Shown here: piece after piece, positions 28,906-37,866 of the stretch
Position numbering within the stretch: the stretch's first letter is position 1
Layout of the letters: each line of letters begins with the position of its first letter
Assembly (NCBI RefSeq): GCF_021545845.1
Contig: NZ_CP088923.1
Coordinates: 3,782,001-3,846,000, forward strand
Origin: Rhodanobacter thiooxydans
Lineage (GTDB): Bacteria > Pseudomonadota > Gammaproteobacteria > Xanthomonadales > Rhodanobacteraceae
Direction: 5' to 3'
DNA length: 64,000 nt
Translations under genes and position numbers: made by a program
Notes under the pieces: model-generated
What the model was told of the DNA's origin: nothing
Databases searched by the model: none
Seen by the model: the letters and a program-made list of their open reading frames with translations, nothing else

Positions 28906-29581
28906 GATCCGTGGTTACCCGCCATGTGTCGCGGCGGTCGCACGGCCTGGGCCATCGCTCGCCGCCGAGGTCGGGACGGCCGCCGGCGAAGGGGACCGTC
29001 TGCCACTGTCCCGAACGAGTCACCGCCGTCCCTGTGAGAAGGATGCCCACGGCATGAAGCGCCGCGAACAAGCCGAAGTTTAGCGGAACGCAACCGGCGA
29101 CGTTGCCGGATCGCCGCGCACGATCGCGGCGGTCGTATTCACGACCAGTGCGTCAGTGCGTCAGCTCCTGCGAAACGGCGCGCCAGTCCGGCCGACGCAG
29201 CCCGTCAGTGGCATTCCGTCTGGCGACTTCGCGCCAGTTCGTCCTCGCGACGCGAATGCGCCCCCGGATTCCATGACACCAGCTCCCTGGCACTCCGGGA
29301 CGGTGAAACGGCGGATCTGGTATTCCGGACCACTTTCGCCAACAGCGTCCCTGCAAACAACGACACTCCACGCCAGAAGGCGGAATGCGTAATAAGTGTT
29401 TGCATGTCAATCACCCCGGACTGCCCCTGCGCAGCCACGGTGTCGATCCTAGCAAGCTTTTACGCCACGCGCATGTTCACGCGCAGCAACCGCCAGTCAC
29501 CGCCGGCAGCAGCCCCCATCTGGCACCGCCGACGGCGATACATGGTGCGACGACACACGGTACCGCGACGAATCGGCGCCG
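28906..29581. other. Gene-poor stretch upstream of arginase
   Basis: About 675 bp without a gene I can support. Only short frames of fewer than 90 codons with no family resemblance occur; the least unlikely is a minus-strand frame at about 29205-29402 beginning MQTLITHSAFWRGVSL, without a good ribosome site. The 29330-29480 part is less GC-rich than its surroundings and may contain promoters. No strong repeat or hairpin was noticed. Confidence 0.5.
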
Positions 29582-29821
29582 TCAGGCCGCGACGCGGCGC
29601 GGGCTGACGCCGCCCACATAGTGCGCCAGGGCGATGGTGAATTCCGAGCAGGCCAGTTCGACACTGGCTACGCAGCCGGAGCTGGCGTGCTCCTCACGAG
29701 CCAGTCCGCGCGCCAGCCGGATCGCACGTGCGAAGGGCAGCTTGTCATACAGCACTGCCTCCCCGCTGCAGATGCACCACATGCCGTGGCGGTTTTCCTT
29801 GATCGTCAGAACCATGCGCAT
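29582..29821 (-). CDS. Small uncharacterised protein
   Basis: 79 residues from an ATG at 29821 (reads MRMVLTIKENRHGMWCIC). A compact, mixed-charge sequence with AVLYDKLPFARAIRLARGLAREEH and a closing SPRRVAA; the residue pattern looks like a real coding sequence rather than a shadow, but no family is recognised. The upstream frame remains open for more than 100 codons, but that part is low in structure and lacks a start with ribosome site. A similar small gene lies 200 bp upstream. Confidence 0.55.
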   Translation of the reverse strand: MRMVLTIKENRHGMWCICSGEAVLYDKLPFARAIRLARGLAREEHASSGCVASVELACSEFTIALAHYVGGVSPRRVAA

Positions 29822-30020
29822 CGCCGCACTCCCAGGGCCAGCGGTGCCGGAGTCCCACCCGTGCGCCCCCGGCCGACGGATGATCGGCGACTCCGGTATT
29901 TGTCCAGTCTGCATTGGGCGGCGCGCCGTGTATGTCGGCGCACCCCTACGACCGATGTACGCACCCGGCCCCTCGAGGGGAGACCCGGCCGATGGCCGGC
30001 TGCCGTTTGGTTGCCTTGGC

Positions 30021-30272
30021 TCAGCCGGCCTGGCAAAGACTCTGTTGTTCGGGATGCGGCACCCAGCCATAACGGGCGAGGATGACTGGCTCCGAATACT
30101 CGCCGCGGTCAACGTCCGCCGCCTGTGCATAAACCAGCACGCCGTCAAGTTGCCCGGCCAACATCTCGCCGCGCGTGCGCGCCAGCTGTTCCATGCCGTG
30201 AAGGATCGGTTTGTCCGCGACGATGTCGCCGTCCACCTCGTGAAAGCCCTGCACCACGTAAAGCGTACCCAT
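30021..30272 (-). CDS. Small uncharacterised protein
   Basis: 83 residues from the ATG at 30272, which has GAGGG 6-7 bp upstream. Starts MGTLYVVQGFHEVDGDIVAD and contains TRGEMLAGQLDGVLVYAQAA; soluble, acidic, without signal peptide. No family recognised. It lies between the tRNA-Thr gene and another small gene on the same strand; a short operon of two small proteins is possible. Confidence 0.6.
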   Translation of the reverse strand: MGTLYVVQGFHEVDGDIVADKPILHGMEQLARTRGEMLAGQLDGVLVYAQAADVDRGEYSEPVILARYGWVPHPEQQSLCQAG

Positions 30273-30452
30273 GATGTGCCCTCGCGCGTACCCCCCGGCG
30301 ATGCCGAGCCTGAATGGGCGAAAGTAGACAGACCGCGACGATCTCGTTAAGGCCGGCGTGAAGCGTTCAGCCTGGAGCACGCGGCGATGCGGTTGCCACA
30401 AGGCTGTCGGCACGGCAAAGTCCACTCGAGTGGAGTGCGGATGCTTGCGAAG

Positions 30453-30528
30453 TGGTGCCGGCACCCGGATTCGAACTGGGGACCTACTGATTACAAATCA
30501 GTTGCTCTACCAACTGAGCTATGCCGGC
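30453..30528 (-). tRNA. tRNA-Thr (anticodon UGU)
   Basis: Read on the minus strand the sequence folds as a complete cloverleaf: acceptor GCCGGCA pairing with TGCCGGC, D-arm GCTCAGTTGGTAGAGC, anticodon arm ACTGA-TTTGTAA-TCAGT with anticodon TGT, T-arm with GTTCGAATC, and an encoded 3' CCA. 76 nt including CCA. It decodes ACA (and by wobble ACG) threonine codons. Confidence 0.97.
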
Positions 30529-30567
30529 GAGGCCGGGGGATTCTAGCAGGCCGCATCGCGGGGCGGT

Positions 30568-31257
30568 TCAGAAGCAGCCGGTGCCGCGCGCATCGATGCC
30601 CGCGGTACGCACGCGGCTGCGCCAGTCGAAGTTGCCGCCGTCGGCGACCACCAGGTCCAGCCAGTACTCGGGTACGCTCTCGCTGCGCTCGCTCATGCGC
30701 GCAGGGAAGCCGGCCGCGGTGACCTCGTCGCGGCGTTTGCGCGCATTGGCCGGGTCCTTGAACAGACCCAGCGAGATGGTGTTGGGCTGGTCGCCGGCGC
30801 TGACCACGAAGTAGTCGTCGATGTTGCGCGCCGCCAGCTGGCGCGCCACCGCCAGCGCCTGCGCGCGGCTGCCGGCGGCCGGCAGGTAGACCCACCAGCC
30901 GCTGGTCTGGCTGGCCTGTTCCTGGCGCGAGCGCATGCGCACGGTCTGCGCGGACAGCGCCTGGCGCGCGCTGCGCAGATCCTGCGGAGTGGCGAACGGG
31001 CCGAGCGCAAGGCAGCTGTAGCTGAGATGGCGCGGCGGGGTCGCCGCGGCCGGGACGGCTGCCGTTGCCGCCGCCGGGATCGCCGCCGTCGCCGCCGCCG
31101 CCGGACCGGGAACCGGCAATTCCGACAGCAGGCGCAGTTCCGTCACGCCGGGATCGCTGGGCATGCCGCCGCGGGCATACGGTTGCCCCAGCAACAGCCA
31201 GGCGCCCACCGCGATATTCAGCGCGGTCAACAACACGAACAGCAGGCGCAGGAACAT
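30568..31257 (-). CDS. SPOR-domain membrane protein
   Basis: 229 residues: one N-terminal transmembrane anchor (residues 1-25, FLRLLFVLLTALNIAVGAW), an Ala/Pro-rich linker made of repeated PAAATAA units, and a C-terminal region (about 115-190) with the SPOR pattern: WVYLPAAGSRAQALAVARQL, then YFVVSAGDQPNTISLGLFKD and ARKRRDEVTAAG. SPOR domains bind denuded peptidoglycan, often at the septum. Downstream of birA-coaX on the same strand and upstream of tRNA-Thr, an arrangement common in xanthomonads. Confidence 0.85.
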   Translation of the reverse strand: MFLRLLFVLLTALNIAVGAWLLLGQPYARGGMPSDPGVTELRLLSELPVPGPAAAATAAIPAAATAAVPAAATPPRHLSYSCLALGPFATPQDLRSARQALSAQTVRMRSRQEQASQTSGWWVYLPAAGSRAQALAVARQLAARNIDDYFVVSAGDQPNTISLGLFKDPANARKRRDEVTAAGFPARMSERSESVPEYWLDLVVADGGNFDWRSRVRTAGIDARGTGCF

Positions 31258-31303
31258 CGAACCTCCATCAAACGGCAGCGGCCATCATTCTAGACGGACG
31301 ACG

Positions 31304-32047
31304 TCATGGCGCATCGGCCCACACGGCAAGGCCGCGCAGCACGCCGTCCGGACCCAGCCGCGCCGGCAGCGACAGCAGCGGCAGCAGCGAAGCGGCGTCG
31401 CCGCCGCCGAGGATCAGTTGCGGCGTGGTACCCAGCCGCGCCGCCGCACGCGTGGTGAAGCGCTCGACCAGCGCTGCCGCCGCGTGCCAGCAGCCCGAGG
31501 CCACCGCATCGGCGGTGTTGTCGGCCAGATCCACGATCGCGCCCGGCCGCTCCGGTCGCACCTGCGCCGTGGCGCCCCGCAGCGACTGCTGCATCAGCAG
31601 CGGACCCGGCGCGATCAGGCCGCCCAGGTGCTGGCCATCGGCCGCCAGGGCGTCCAGCGTGAGTGCGGTACCGACGCCGGCCAGCACGCACGGCGCGTGG
31701 CCGTCGGCATGCGCCGCCACCATCGCGAGGAACCGATCCACGCCGAGCCGCTGCGGCTCGGCGTAGGCGTTGCGCACGCCGCAGGCTCGCGCCGGGGTGC
31801 GCAGCCAGGTCGGCGCGCAGCCGAACACCCGTTGTGTCGTCGCGGCCACCTGGCTTTCGCGCGCGGCATCGACCACCGATGCCGCAAGCACCCGCGTCGG
31901 CCGCGGCAGACCGGCCCAGGCTGATGCCAGCGCGGCCATCGGGTCAGCTTCCTGCCAATCCACCGCGCCGCGCGCCAGCCAGCCCTCCGGCGGCGCCTGC
32001 AGCGCCCACTTCAGCCGCGTGTTGCCGAGGTCGAGCAGCAGCCTCAT
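31304..32047 (-). CDS. coaX: Type III pantothenate kinase
   Basis: First enzyme of coenzyme A synthesis, phosphorylating pantothenate. 247 residues. The ASKHA-fold motifs are LLLDLGNTRLKWAL at the N-terminus (phosphate-1), RLGVDRFLAMVAAH and VLAGVGTALTLDAL in the middle, and GGLIAPG after it. The ATG at 32047 overlaps the birA stop (ATGA), so translation is coupled. Confidence 0.95.
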   Translation of the reverse strand: MRLLLDLGNTRLKWALQAPPEGWLARGAVDWQEADPMAALASAWAGLPRPTRVLAASVVDAARESQVAATTQRVFGCAPTWLRTPARACGVRNAYAEPQRLGVDRFLAMVAAHADGHAPCVLAGVGTALTLDALAADGQHLGGLIAPGPLLMQQSLRGATAQVRPERPGAIVDLADNTADAVASGCWHAAAALVERFTTRAAARLGTTPQLILGGGDAASLLPLLSLPARLGPDGVLRGLAVWADAP

Positions 32048-33033
32048 GCGCGGCGTACCGTGACGTCTGCGCTGTCGATCCGGCGCACGCTGCCGTCGGC
32101 CATGCGCACCTGCAGCGCGCCGCGCCCGTCTACGCCGGCGCCCACGCCGTCGAACGCGCCCAGCGCCCCGCTCAGCCGCAGCGGCTGACTGCGCAGCAGA
32201 TCGTGGCGCGCGTAGTCGGCGCTGAACGCGGCGAAGCCGTCGCGCTCGAACTGCCGCAAGCCCTCGACCAGGGCGGCGATCAACGCCGCCGCCGCACGGT
32301 TGCGATCCGGCGGCGTGCCGCCGGCGAGAGTCGCCAGGTCGCAAGCCGGCTGGCCCGCCTGTTCACGCAACGCCGGGGTCAGCCGCAGGTTGAGGCCGAT
32401 GCCGATGACCGCCGCACAGGGGCCCTGGTATTCGCCGCTCAGCTCGACCAGGATGCCGCCCAGTTTGCCGCCGCCGTGGCGCTCGCCTGCGGCCAGCAGG
32501 TCGTTCGGCCATTTCAGCCCGGCCCCGGCGATGCCCAGGGTCTCCAGCGCGCGCAGCACGATCACGCCGACCGCCAGCGACAACCCTGTCAGCGCGGCAA
32601 ATCCGGACTCGAAACGCTTGAGGCAGGACAGGTACAGGTTCAGCCCGGGCGGCGACAGCCAGCCGCGCCCACGCCGGCCGCGGCCAGCCTGCTGGGTCTC
32701 GGCCAGCACGATGCTGAAGTCCTTCGCCGCGTGGCCGCGACGCTGCAGTTCGCTGGAGGTGGAATCGAGCTCCCAATGCACCTCCAGCGCACCGAGCGAG
32801 CGCGCCAGCGGTGCCGGCAGGGCGGCGCGGATCTGGCCCGCATCCAGCATCTGCAGCGGCCACGGCAGCCGGTAGCCGGCCGTGCCCCGTGCCTCGACCG
32901 GCACGCCGCGGGCGCGCAGAGCCTCGACCTGCTTCCAGATCGCCGCGCGGGTCACCCCGGCCCGTGCGGCAAGGCCGGCGCCGGACAACGACTCGCCTTC
33001 GGCCAGCAGGGCCAGCAATTGCGCCGGCTGCAT
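32044..33033 (-). CDS. birA: Biotin-protein ligase / biotin operon repressor
   Basis: 329 residues. N-terminal helix-turn-helix (about 1-60, AGLAARAGVTRAAIWKQVEAL), central ligase domain with the biotinyl-AMP loop GRGRRGRGWLSPPG at about 120 and KWPNDLLA, and a C-terminal SH3-like domain. It attaches biotin to carboxylases and can act as a repressor of biotin genes. Start at 33033 chosen because MQPAQLLALLAEGES matches the BirA N-terminus. Overlaps coaX by 4 bp. Confidence 0.95.
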   Translation of the reverse strand: MQPAQLLALLAEGESLSGAGLAARAGVTRAAIWKQVEALRARGVPVEARGTAGYRLPWPLQMLDAGQIRAALPAPLARSLGALEVHWELDSTSSELQRRGHAAKDFSIVLAETQQAGRGRRGRGWLSPPGLNLYLSCLKRFESGFAALTGLSLAVGVIVLRALETLGIAGAGLKWPNDLLAAGERHGGGKLGGILVELSGEYQGPCAAVIGIGLNLRLTPALREQAGQPACDLATLAGGTPPDRNRAAAALIAALVEGLRQFERDGFAAFSADYARHDLLRSQPLRLSGALGAFDGVGAGVDGRGALQVRMADGSVRRIDSADVTVRRA

Positions 33034-33222
33034 CAGTCGGCCCCGCCAGCAGCAGCGGGCGAGGGACAATGTGGGGGATGGCGGGGCAGCTCGGACATCG
33101 GCGGATTCTAGCCCGCCCGACCGGCCCTGCGGCAGCCGCGGGCGGCTCGGCAGCACTGGTACGGCCTCGGTGTTTCTGCGACGATCGGAGTCTTCGCTTG
33201 AAGGTCAGGGAGTTCGATCGCC

Positions 33223-33546
33223 ATGCGTGCCACCCATTGGCTTATCGGTTGCGCCTTGTGCGTTGCGGGGCTGGGCGGTGCCACGGCCAGCAGCCTGGAC
33301 GCCACCCAGGACCTGGACAGCTCCTCACACGCCACGCTCGACAACGCCAGCTCGCATGACGCCAGCTGCAGCGGCGGCGATGTGCTGGGGCTCAACCGCG
33401 ATTGCCCGCCGGCCGGCAACAACGACAGTACCGGCAGCAGCTCCGGCAACGGCAACACCCGTTCCGGCGGCGGCTCCTCCACGCCAACGCCGGCCCGCCG
33501 GCCGCACCTGGGCTGGCAATCGCTGCTGCCAGGCTCGATCCAGTAA
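33223..33546 (+). CDS. Secreted Ser/Asn/Gly-rich small protein
   Basis: 107 residues with a clear signal peptide (MRATHWLIGCALCVAGLGGA, cleavage near TAS). The mature part is low-complexity: SSLDATQDLDSSSHATLDNA, two cysteines (ASCSGGD, DCPPAG), then a Ser/Gly/Asn-rich tract and a Pro/Arg tail ending PGSIQ. No domain recognised; probably periplasmic or surface. Twelve base pairs before mtfA, so possibly co-transcribed. Confidence 0.68.
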   Translation: MRATHWLIGCALCVAGLGGATASSLDATQDLDSSSHATLDNASSHDASCSGGDVLGLNRDCPPAGNNDSTGSSSGNGNTRSGGGSSTPTPARRPHLGWQSLLPGSIQ

Positions 33547-33557
33547 CGCTCGGCGTC

Positions 33558-34352
33558 ATGCCGGGTCCATGGTGGCAATCGCTGCAGGCGCGTTTTGAAC
33601 CGGCGCCGATCGCCGATCCACTGTGGCGGCGCGCACTGGCCGGCTGCCCGCTGGCACACCGGCTCGACCCCGAACGGCAGCAGCAGCTGCGCCAGCTGTC
33701 CACCCTGTTCCTGGCGCGCAAGCACTTCCATGCCCTGGCCGGCGCCGTGCTGGACGACTACTGGCGCCTGCTGATCGCCATGCAGGCCTGCCTGCCGGCG
33801 TTGCGGCAAGGCGGCGCCAGCCTGCGCGGCTGGCGCGAGGTGCTGATCTACCCCGGCGAGTTCAAGGTGCGCCGCAGCCACCACGACGACCGCACCGGAG
33901 TGGTCACCGAGGGCGACGAGATCCGCATCGGCGAGGCGTGGGAACGCGGCCCGCTGGTGCTGTCGCTGGCCGACGTGCAGCTGGACCTGGAGCAGCCGTG
34001 GGACGGCTACAACGTGGTCGTGCACGAGATGGCGCACAAGCTGGACATGCTCGACGGGCCGCCCGATGGCGTGCCGCCGCTGGTGGACATCCCGCGGCGG
34101 CGCTGGATCGGGCAGTTTCAGCAGGCCTACGACCGCCTGGTCGCCACGCCGGCGGAGCACTGCAACAGCCCGATCGACCACTACGCCACCGAAAGCGCCG
34201 CCGAGTATTTCGCCGTGGTCAGCGAGATGCACTACTCGCAACCGGCGCTGCTGCGCGAGGCCGAACCGGCGGTGGCCGAATTGCTGGAAATGTTCTATGG
34301 CCGCTCGCCGGCCGAGGGCCGCGCGCCGGCGGGCTACTGCCGCGCGCGTTGA
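33558..34352 (+). CDS. mtfA: M90-family zinc peptidase (MtfA-like)
   Basis: 264 residues from the ATG at 33558. The gluzincin motif VVVHEMAHKLDMLDG carries HExxH, and the third ligand Glu is in HYATESAAEYFAVVSE. N-terminal region WRRALAGCPLAHRL and FKVRRSHHDDRTGVVTEGDE are typical of MtfA/YeeI. In E. coli MtfA binds the repressor Mlc and has aminopeptidase activity; whether the same partner exists here is unknown. Cytoplasmic, no signal peptide. Confidence 0.92.
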   Translation: MPGPWWQSLQARFEPAPIADPLWRRALAGCPLAHRLDPERQQQLRQLSTLFLARKHFHALAGAVLDDYWRLLIAMQACLPALRQGGASLRGWREVLIYPGEFKVRRSHHDDRTGVVTEGDEIRIGEAWERGPLVLSLADVQLDLEQPWDGYNVVVHEMAHKLDMLDGPPDGVPPLVDIPRRRWIGQFQQAYDRLVATPAEHCNSPIDHYATESAAEYFAVVSEMHYSQPALLREAEPAVAELLEMFYGRSPAEGRAPAGYCRAR

Positions 34353-34393
34353 GCGCCGCGACGGAGCATCCGCAACCGCTCCGCTCTGTCGCC

Positions 34394-35833
34394 TCAGCTC
34401 GCCGCCAGCTTCACGCTGAAGCGCGCGCCGCCGAGTTCCGGCGAACGGTCGACCACCAGCTCGCCCTGGTAGGCATGCACGATGTCCTGCACGATCGACA
34501 GGCCGATGCCGTGGCCCTGCACCCGCTCGTCGCCGCGCACGCCGCGCTGCAGCACCTTCTCGATCTGGTCCTCGGCGATGCCCGGGCCGTCGTCCTCCAC
34601 GCCCAGCCACAGGCCGGGCCGCTGGCGCCCGGGCCGCGGCTGCATCTTCACCACCAGCAGCACGCGATGGCCGGCCCACTTGAACGCGTTCTCCAGCAGG
34701 TTGCCCATCAGCTCCAGCAGGTCGCCCTGCTCGCCGTAGAACACCGCGCCGTCCTCGATGTCGAATTCGCAGAGAACATTTTTGGCCGCGTAAACCTTCT
34801 CCAGGCCCTGCACCAGATCCTCGGCATGGCCGGCGATCGGCACCGCACTGGCGAAGGTCTGCCGGCCGGAGGTGGCCGCGCGCGACAGCTGGTAGGCGAC
34901 CAGCTCGTTCATCCGCCGCACCTGGTCGAGCACGCTGGCGCGGCGCGCCGCCTCGTCGCCCGCCGTCGGCGATTCCAGCTGCGAGCGGATCACCGCCAGC
35001 GGCGTCTTCAGGCTGTGCGCGAGGTCGGCCAGGGTGTGCCGGTAGCGCGTGCGCTGCTCACGTTCGTTGGTGATGAAGGCGTTGATGCGCTCGGTCAGGC
35101 CGGTCAGCTCCAGCGGATACTGGCTGTCCAGCTGCTCGCTGTCACCGCGCTCGACCCGGCTCATGTCGCTGGCCACCTTGCGCAGCGGAGTGAGGCTCCA
35201 GCGCAGCAGCAGCAGCTGCAGCGCGATCAGCATCACGCCGAGGATCGACAGCCAGATCACCAGGGTATGGCGGAACACCGCGTTCTCGCCCTCGAGCTGG
35301 TCCTCGGTCTGCGCCACCATCACGGTGAGCCGCACCGATTTTTTTTCCACGGTGTCCAGCGCCACGCCGTAGCTGTAGTAGTAGAGCCGGCCCATGCGGG
35401 TCTCGACCGGTCCCACGAACTGGCTCTGGCCCGGCTCCAGCAGTTTCAGGAAGGTGAAGTCGCGGCCGATCGCCGAGGACGATTCCCAGTGGAAGCCATG
35501 GTCGCCCAGCGCCACCGCGTACAGGCCCGAGCCCGGCCGCGAGAAGTTGGGGTTCGGCAAGGTCTCCGGCGGCAGCAGCCGGCCGTACCGGTTCACGTCG
35601 GTGCCGGTGATGTACGCGATCGCAAAATTCTCCAGCCGGTCGTGCAGCGTGCGCAGCGCGCGCGCCTTGTTGGTCTGGGTCAGGGTCAGCCCGACCAGAC
35701 CGAGGAACCCGGCCAGCACGAACGTGGTGGCGATCGCCGCGCGTGCCGCCAGCGACAGCGGGCGGCGCGGCGATCCACGCTCATTCGTCGTCGCCGTCGG
35801 TGCGCGGGATGGCAAAGCGGTATCCGCGTCCAC
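34394..35833 (-). CDS. phoQ: PhoQ-like sensor histidine kinase
   Basis: 479 residues from a GTG at 35833, overlapping phoP by 53 bp; a start slightly further in is possible, but no ATG fits. Transmembrane helices at about 33-52 and 190-210 bracket a periplasmic sensor domain. HAMP-like segment, then the phosphoacceptor box DLAHSLKTPLA with His273, N box LLENAFKWA, and G boxes DDGPGIAEDQ and GHGIGLSIVQ. It phosphorylates the upstream-encoded PhoP. Expected signals by analogy are Mg2+, antimicrobial peptides or pH. An 8-A homopolymer codes for Glu-Lys-Lys at residues 163-165. Confidence 0.93.
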   Translation of the reverse strand: MDADTALPSRAPTATTNERGSPRRPLSLAARAAIATTFVLAGFLGLVGLTLTQTNKARALRTLHDRLENFAIAYITGTDVNRYGRLLPPETLPNPNFSRPGSGLYAVALGDHGFHWESSSAIGRDFTFLKLLEPGQSQFVGPVETRMGRLYYYSYGVALDTVEKKSVRLTVMVAQTEDQLEGENAVFRHTLVIWLSILGVMLIALQLLLLRWSLTPLRKVASDMSRVERGDSEQLDSQYPLELTGLTERINAFITNEREQRTRYRHTLADLAHSLKTPLAVIRSQLESPTAGDEAARRASVLDQVRRMNELVAYQLSRAATSGRQTFASAVPIAGHAEDLVQGLEKVYAAKNVLCEFDIEDGAVFYGEQGDLLELMGNLLENAFKWAGHRVLLVVKMQPRPGRQRPGLWLGVEDDGPGIAEDQIEKVLQRGVRGDERVQGHGIGLSIVQDIVHAYQGELVVDRSPELGGARFSVKLAAS

Positions 35834-36473
35834 GTACCGTCTCGATGGGTTTGAGGGTGCCGTCCGGATCGAGCTTGCGCCGCAGGCGGCCGATGAACAC
35901 TTCCAGCACGTTGGAGTCGCGGTCGAAATCCTGCTGGTAGATGTGCTCGGTGAGGTCGGCCTTGGAGACCAGCTCGCCGGCGTGCAGCATCAGGTACTCC
36001 AGCACCTTGTACTCGTAGCTGGTCAGGTCGACCGGCCTGCCCTGCACCGTCACCGTCTGCGCGGTGGTGTCCAGCTTGATCATGCCGCAGGCCAGGATCG
36101 GCTTCGACCAGCCGCTGGCGCGGCGCACCAGCGCGTTGATGCGTGCCAGCAGTTCCTCGACGTGGAACGGCTTGACCAGGTAGTCGTCGGCGCCGTATTT
36201 CAGCCCCTCGACCTTGTCCTGCCAGCTGCCGCGCGCGGTGAGGATCAGGATCGGGTAGCGCTGGCCGTGTTCACGCAGCGCCTTGACCAGCTCCATGCCG
36301 GACATCTTGGGCAGGCCCAGGTCAATGATCGCCAGGTCGAACGGCACCTCGCGACCGAGGTAGATGCCCTCCTCGCCATCCTGCGCCGCGTCGACGGCGA
36401 AGCCGTCGCGTTTCAGGCGCGCCGCAAGCGTCTCGCGCAACGGCGCCTCGTCCTCCACCAACAGGATGCGCAT
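35781..36473 (-). CDS. phoP: PhoP-like response regulator
   Basis: OmpR/PhoB-type regulator of 230 residues. Receiver domain 1-120 with acidic pocket Glu-Asp-Glu at 7-9 (LLVEDEAPL), phosphoacceptor Asp51 (IIDLGLPKMSG) and Lys101 (LVKPFH); winged helix effector domain from about 130 with SYEYKVLEYLML and the recognition helix NVLEVFIGRLRRKL. The ATG overlaps the stop of the PepSY gene by one base (TGATG), and phoQ begins inside its 3' end, so all three form one operon. Confidence 0.96.
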   Translation of the reverse strand: MRILLVEDEAPLRETLAARLKRDGFAVDAAQDGEEGIYLGREVPFDLAIIDLGLPKMSGMELVKALREHGQRYPILILTARGSWQDKVEGLKYGADDYLVKPFHVEELLARINALVRRASGWSKPILACGMIKLDTTAQTVTVQGRPVDLTSYEYKVLEYLMLHAGELVSKADLTEHIYQQDFDRDSNVLEVFIGRLRRKLDPDGTLKPIETVRGRGYRFAIPRTDGDDE

Positions 36474-36796
36474 CAGCGTTTCTCCTTGCGGCCCGCGCTC
36501 TTGGCGGGCGGGTTCTTGGTTGACTGGGCGGATGACGGATTCTTGCCCGATTCGGAGGAGACCACCATCACCCTGACGTGGCCGTCGGCGGTGAGCACCT
36601 TGATGCGGTACTCCTGCCGGCGCCCGACCCCCCGCTGCTCGGCCGACAATATCTTGCCGCCGGTCTCCTGCTGCACCTGGAGCACCGCCTGGTCCAGCGT
36701 CACCGTCGACTCGGCCGACTGCGCCACGGCCAGCCCGGCAGCGCCGGCAAGCAGCGATATCAGCAGAGCAGGGATGAAGTTTTTGTGCGTCGTCAT
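36473..36796 (-). CDS. PepSY-domain periplasmic protein
   Basis: 107 residues from the ATG at 36796. Signal peptide (FIPALLISLLAGAAGLAVAQ), then a PepSY-like unit: STVTLDQAVLQVQQETGGK, ILSAEQRG, YRIKVLTADGHVRVMVV, and a Lys/Ser-rich tail. Proteins of this type next to PhoPQ-like systems are thought to modulate periplasmic peptidases or the sensor. First gene of PepSY-phoP-phoQ. Confidence 0.85.
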   Translation of the reverse strand: MTTHKNFIPALLISLLAGAAGLAVAQSAESTVTLDQAVLQVQQETGGKILSAEQRGVGRRQEYRIKVLTADGHVRVMVVSSESGKNPSSAQSTKNPPAKSAGRKEKR

Positions 36797-36879
36797 GGGT
36801 AAAGTCACCGCCCCGGCAACTGCCGGTGCGGCCAGCCTAGACAATCAGGCCTGAATACTGACCGGACGGGCGGTGGCTG

Positions 36880-37866
36880 TCACGCCGCCGCCGCGCACGG
36901 CGCCATCGCCTGCTCCAGCAGCGCCCAGCCGGCGCCAGGCAGGTGCGCGCCCTCGCTGAGCGTGCGACGGAACGTGCGCGCGCCCGGCTCGCCCTGGTAC
37001 AGGCCAAGCAGGTGCCGGCTGATGTGCTTCAGCGCGGTGCCGCGCGCCAGCTCGGCCTCCACGTACGGCCGCAGGCGCTGCAGCACGCTCTCGCGATCAG
37101 GCAGCGGCTCGCCGTGCAGCGCATGCTCGAGCTGGGCCAGCAGGTACGGGTCGTGGTACGCCGCGCGGCCCAGCATCACCCCGTCCAGCCGCATCAGGTG
37201 CGCACGCACCTGCGCCACCGTGGTGATGCCGCCGTTGATCACCACCACCAGCTGCGGAAACTCGCGTTTGAGCCGGTACACCCGCTCGTAGTCCAGCGGC
37301 GGCACCTCGCGGTTCTCCTTCGGGCTGAGGCCCTTCAGCCACGCTTTGCGTGCGTGCACCACCAGCACCCCGACGCCGGCTTCCAGCATCAGCTCGGTGA
37401 ATTGCTGCAGATCGGCATAGGCGTCCTGGTCGTCCACGCCGATGCGGCACTTCACCGTCACCGGCACGCTGACCGCATCGCGCATCGCCTTCACGCAGTC
37501 GGCCACCAGCACCGGCTCGCGCATCAGGCAGGCGCCGAAGCGGCCCGACTGCACGCGGTCCGACGGGCAGCCCACGTTGAGGTTGATCTCGTCGTAGCCG
37601 GCCTCGGCGCCGAAGCGCGCCGCCTGCGCCAGCTCGCGCGGCTCGCTGCCGCCCAGCTGCAGCGCCAGCGGGTGTTCCTGCTGGCTGTGCTCGAGCAGGC
37701 GCAGCTGTTTCCCGCGCACCAGCGCCGCACTGGTCACCATCTCAGTGTACAGCCGCGCGCGCGGCGACAGCAGCCGGTGGAAGTAGCGGCAGTGGCGGTC
37801 GGTCCAGTCCATCATGGGGGCCACCGAAAGCTGCCAGGGCGAGGCACGGCGGTGGTTTTCGGTCAT
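36880..37866 (-). CDS. dusA: tRNA-dihydrouridine(20/20a) synthase
   Basis: FMN enzyme reducing U20/U20a of tRNA. 328 residues. The N-terminus SVAPMMDWTDRHCRYF and the FMN/catalytic region INLNVGCPSDRVQSGRFGACLM, with the proton-donor Cys, are DusA-type; HARKAWLKGLSPKENR and NGGITT follow. Length and motifs match DusA rather than DusB/DusC. Confidence 0.96.
   Translation of the reverse strand: MTENHRRASPWQLSVAPMMDWTDRHCRYFHRLLSPRARLYTEMVTSAALVRGKQLRLLEHSQQEHPLALQLGGSEPRELAQAARFGAEAGYDEINLNVGCPSDRVQSGRFGACLMREPVLVADCVKAMRDAVSVPVTVKCRIGVDDQDAYADLQQFTELMLEAGVGVLVVHARKAWLKGLSPKENREVPPLDYERVYRLKREFPQLVVVINGGITTVAQVRAHLMRLDGVMLGRAAYHDPYLLAQLEHALHGEPLPDRESVLQRLRPYVEAELARGTALKHISRHLLGLYQGEPGARTFRRTLSEGAHLPGAGWALLEQAMAPCAAAA

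Noticed and set aside
29205..29402. Minus-strand frame starting MQTLITHSAFWRGVSL
   Set aside because: Hydrophobic start but no good ribosome site, no homology and a tail typical of non-coding DNA; left as unassigned.
33623..35854. Plus-strand open frame of over 700 codons across mtfA and phoQ
   Set aside because: It overlaps two well-supported genes in other frames and its composition is typical of shadow frames in GC-rich DNA.
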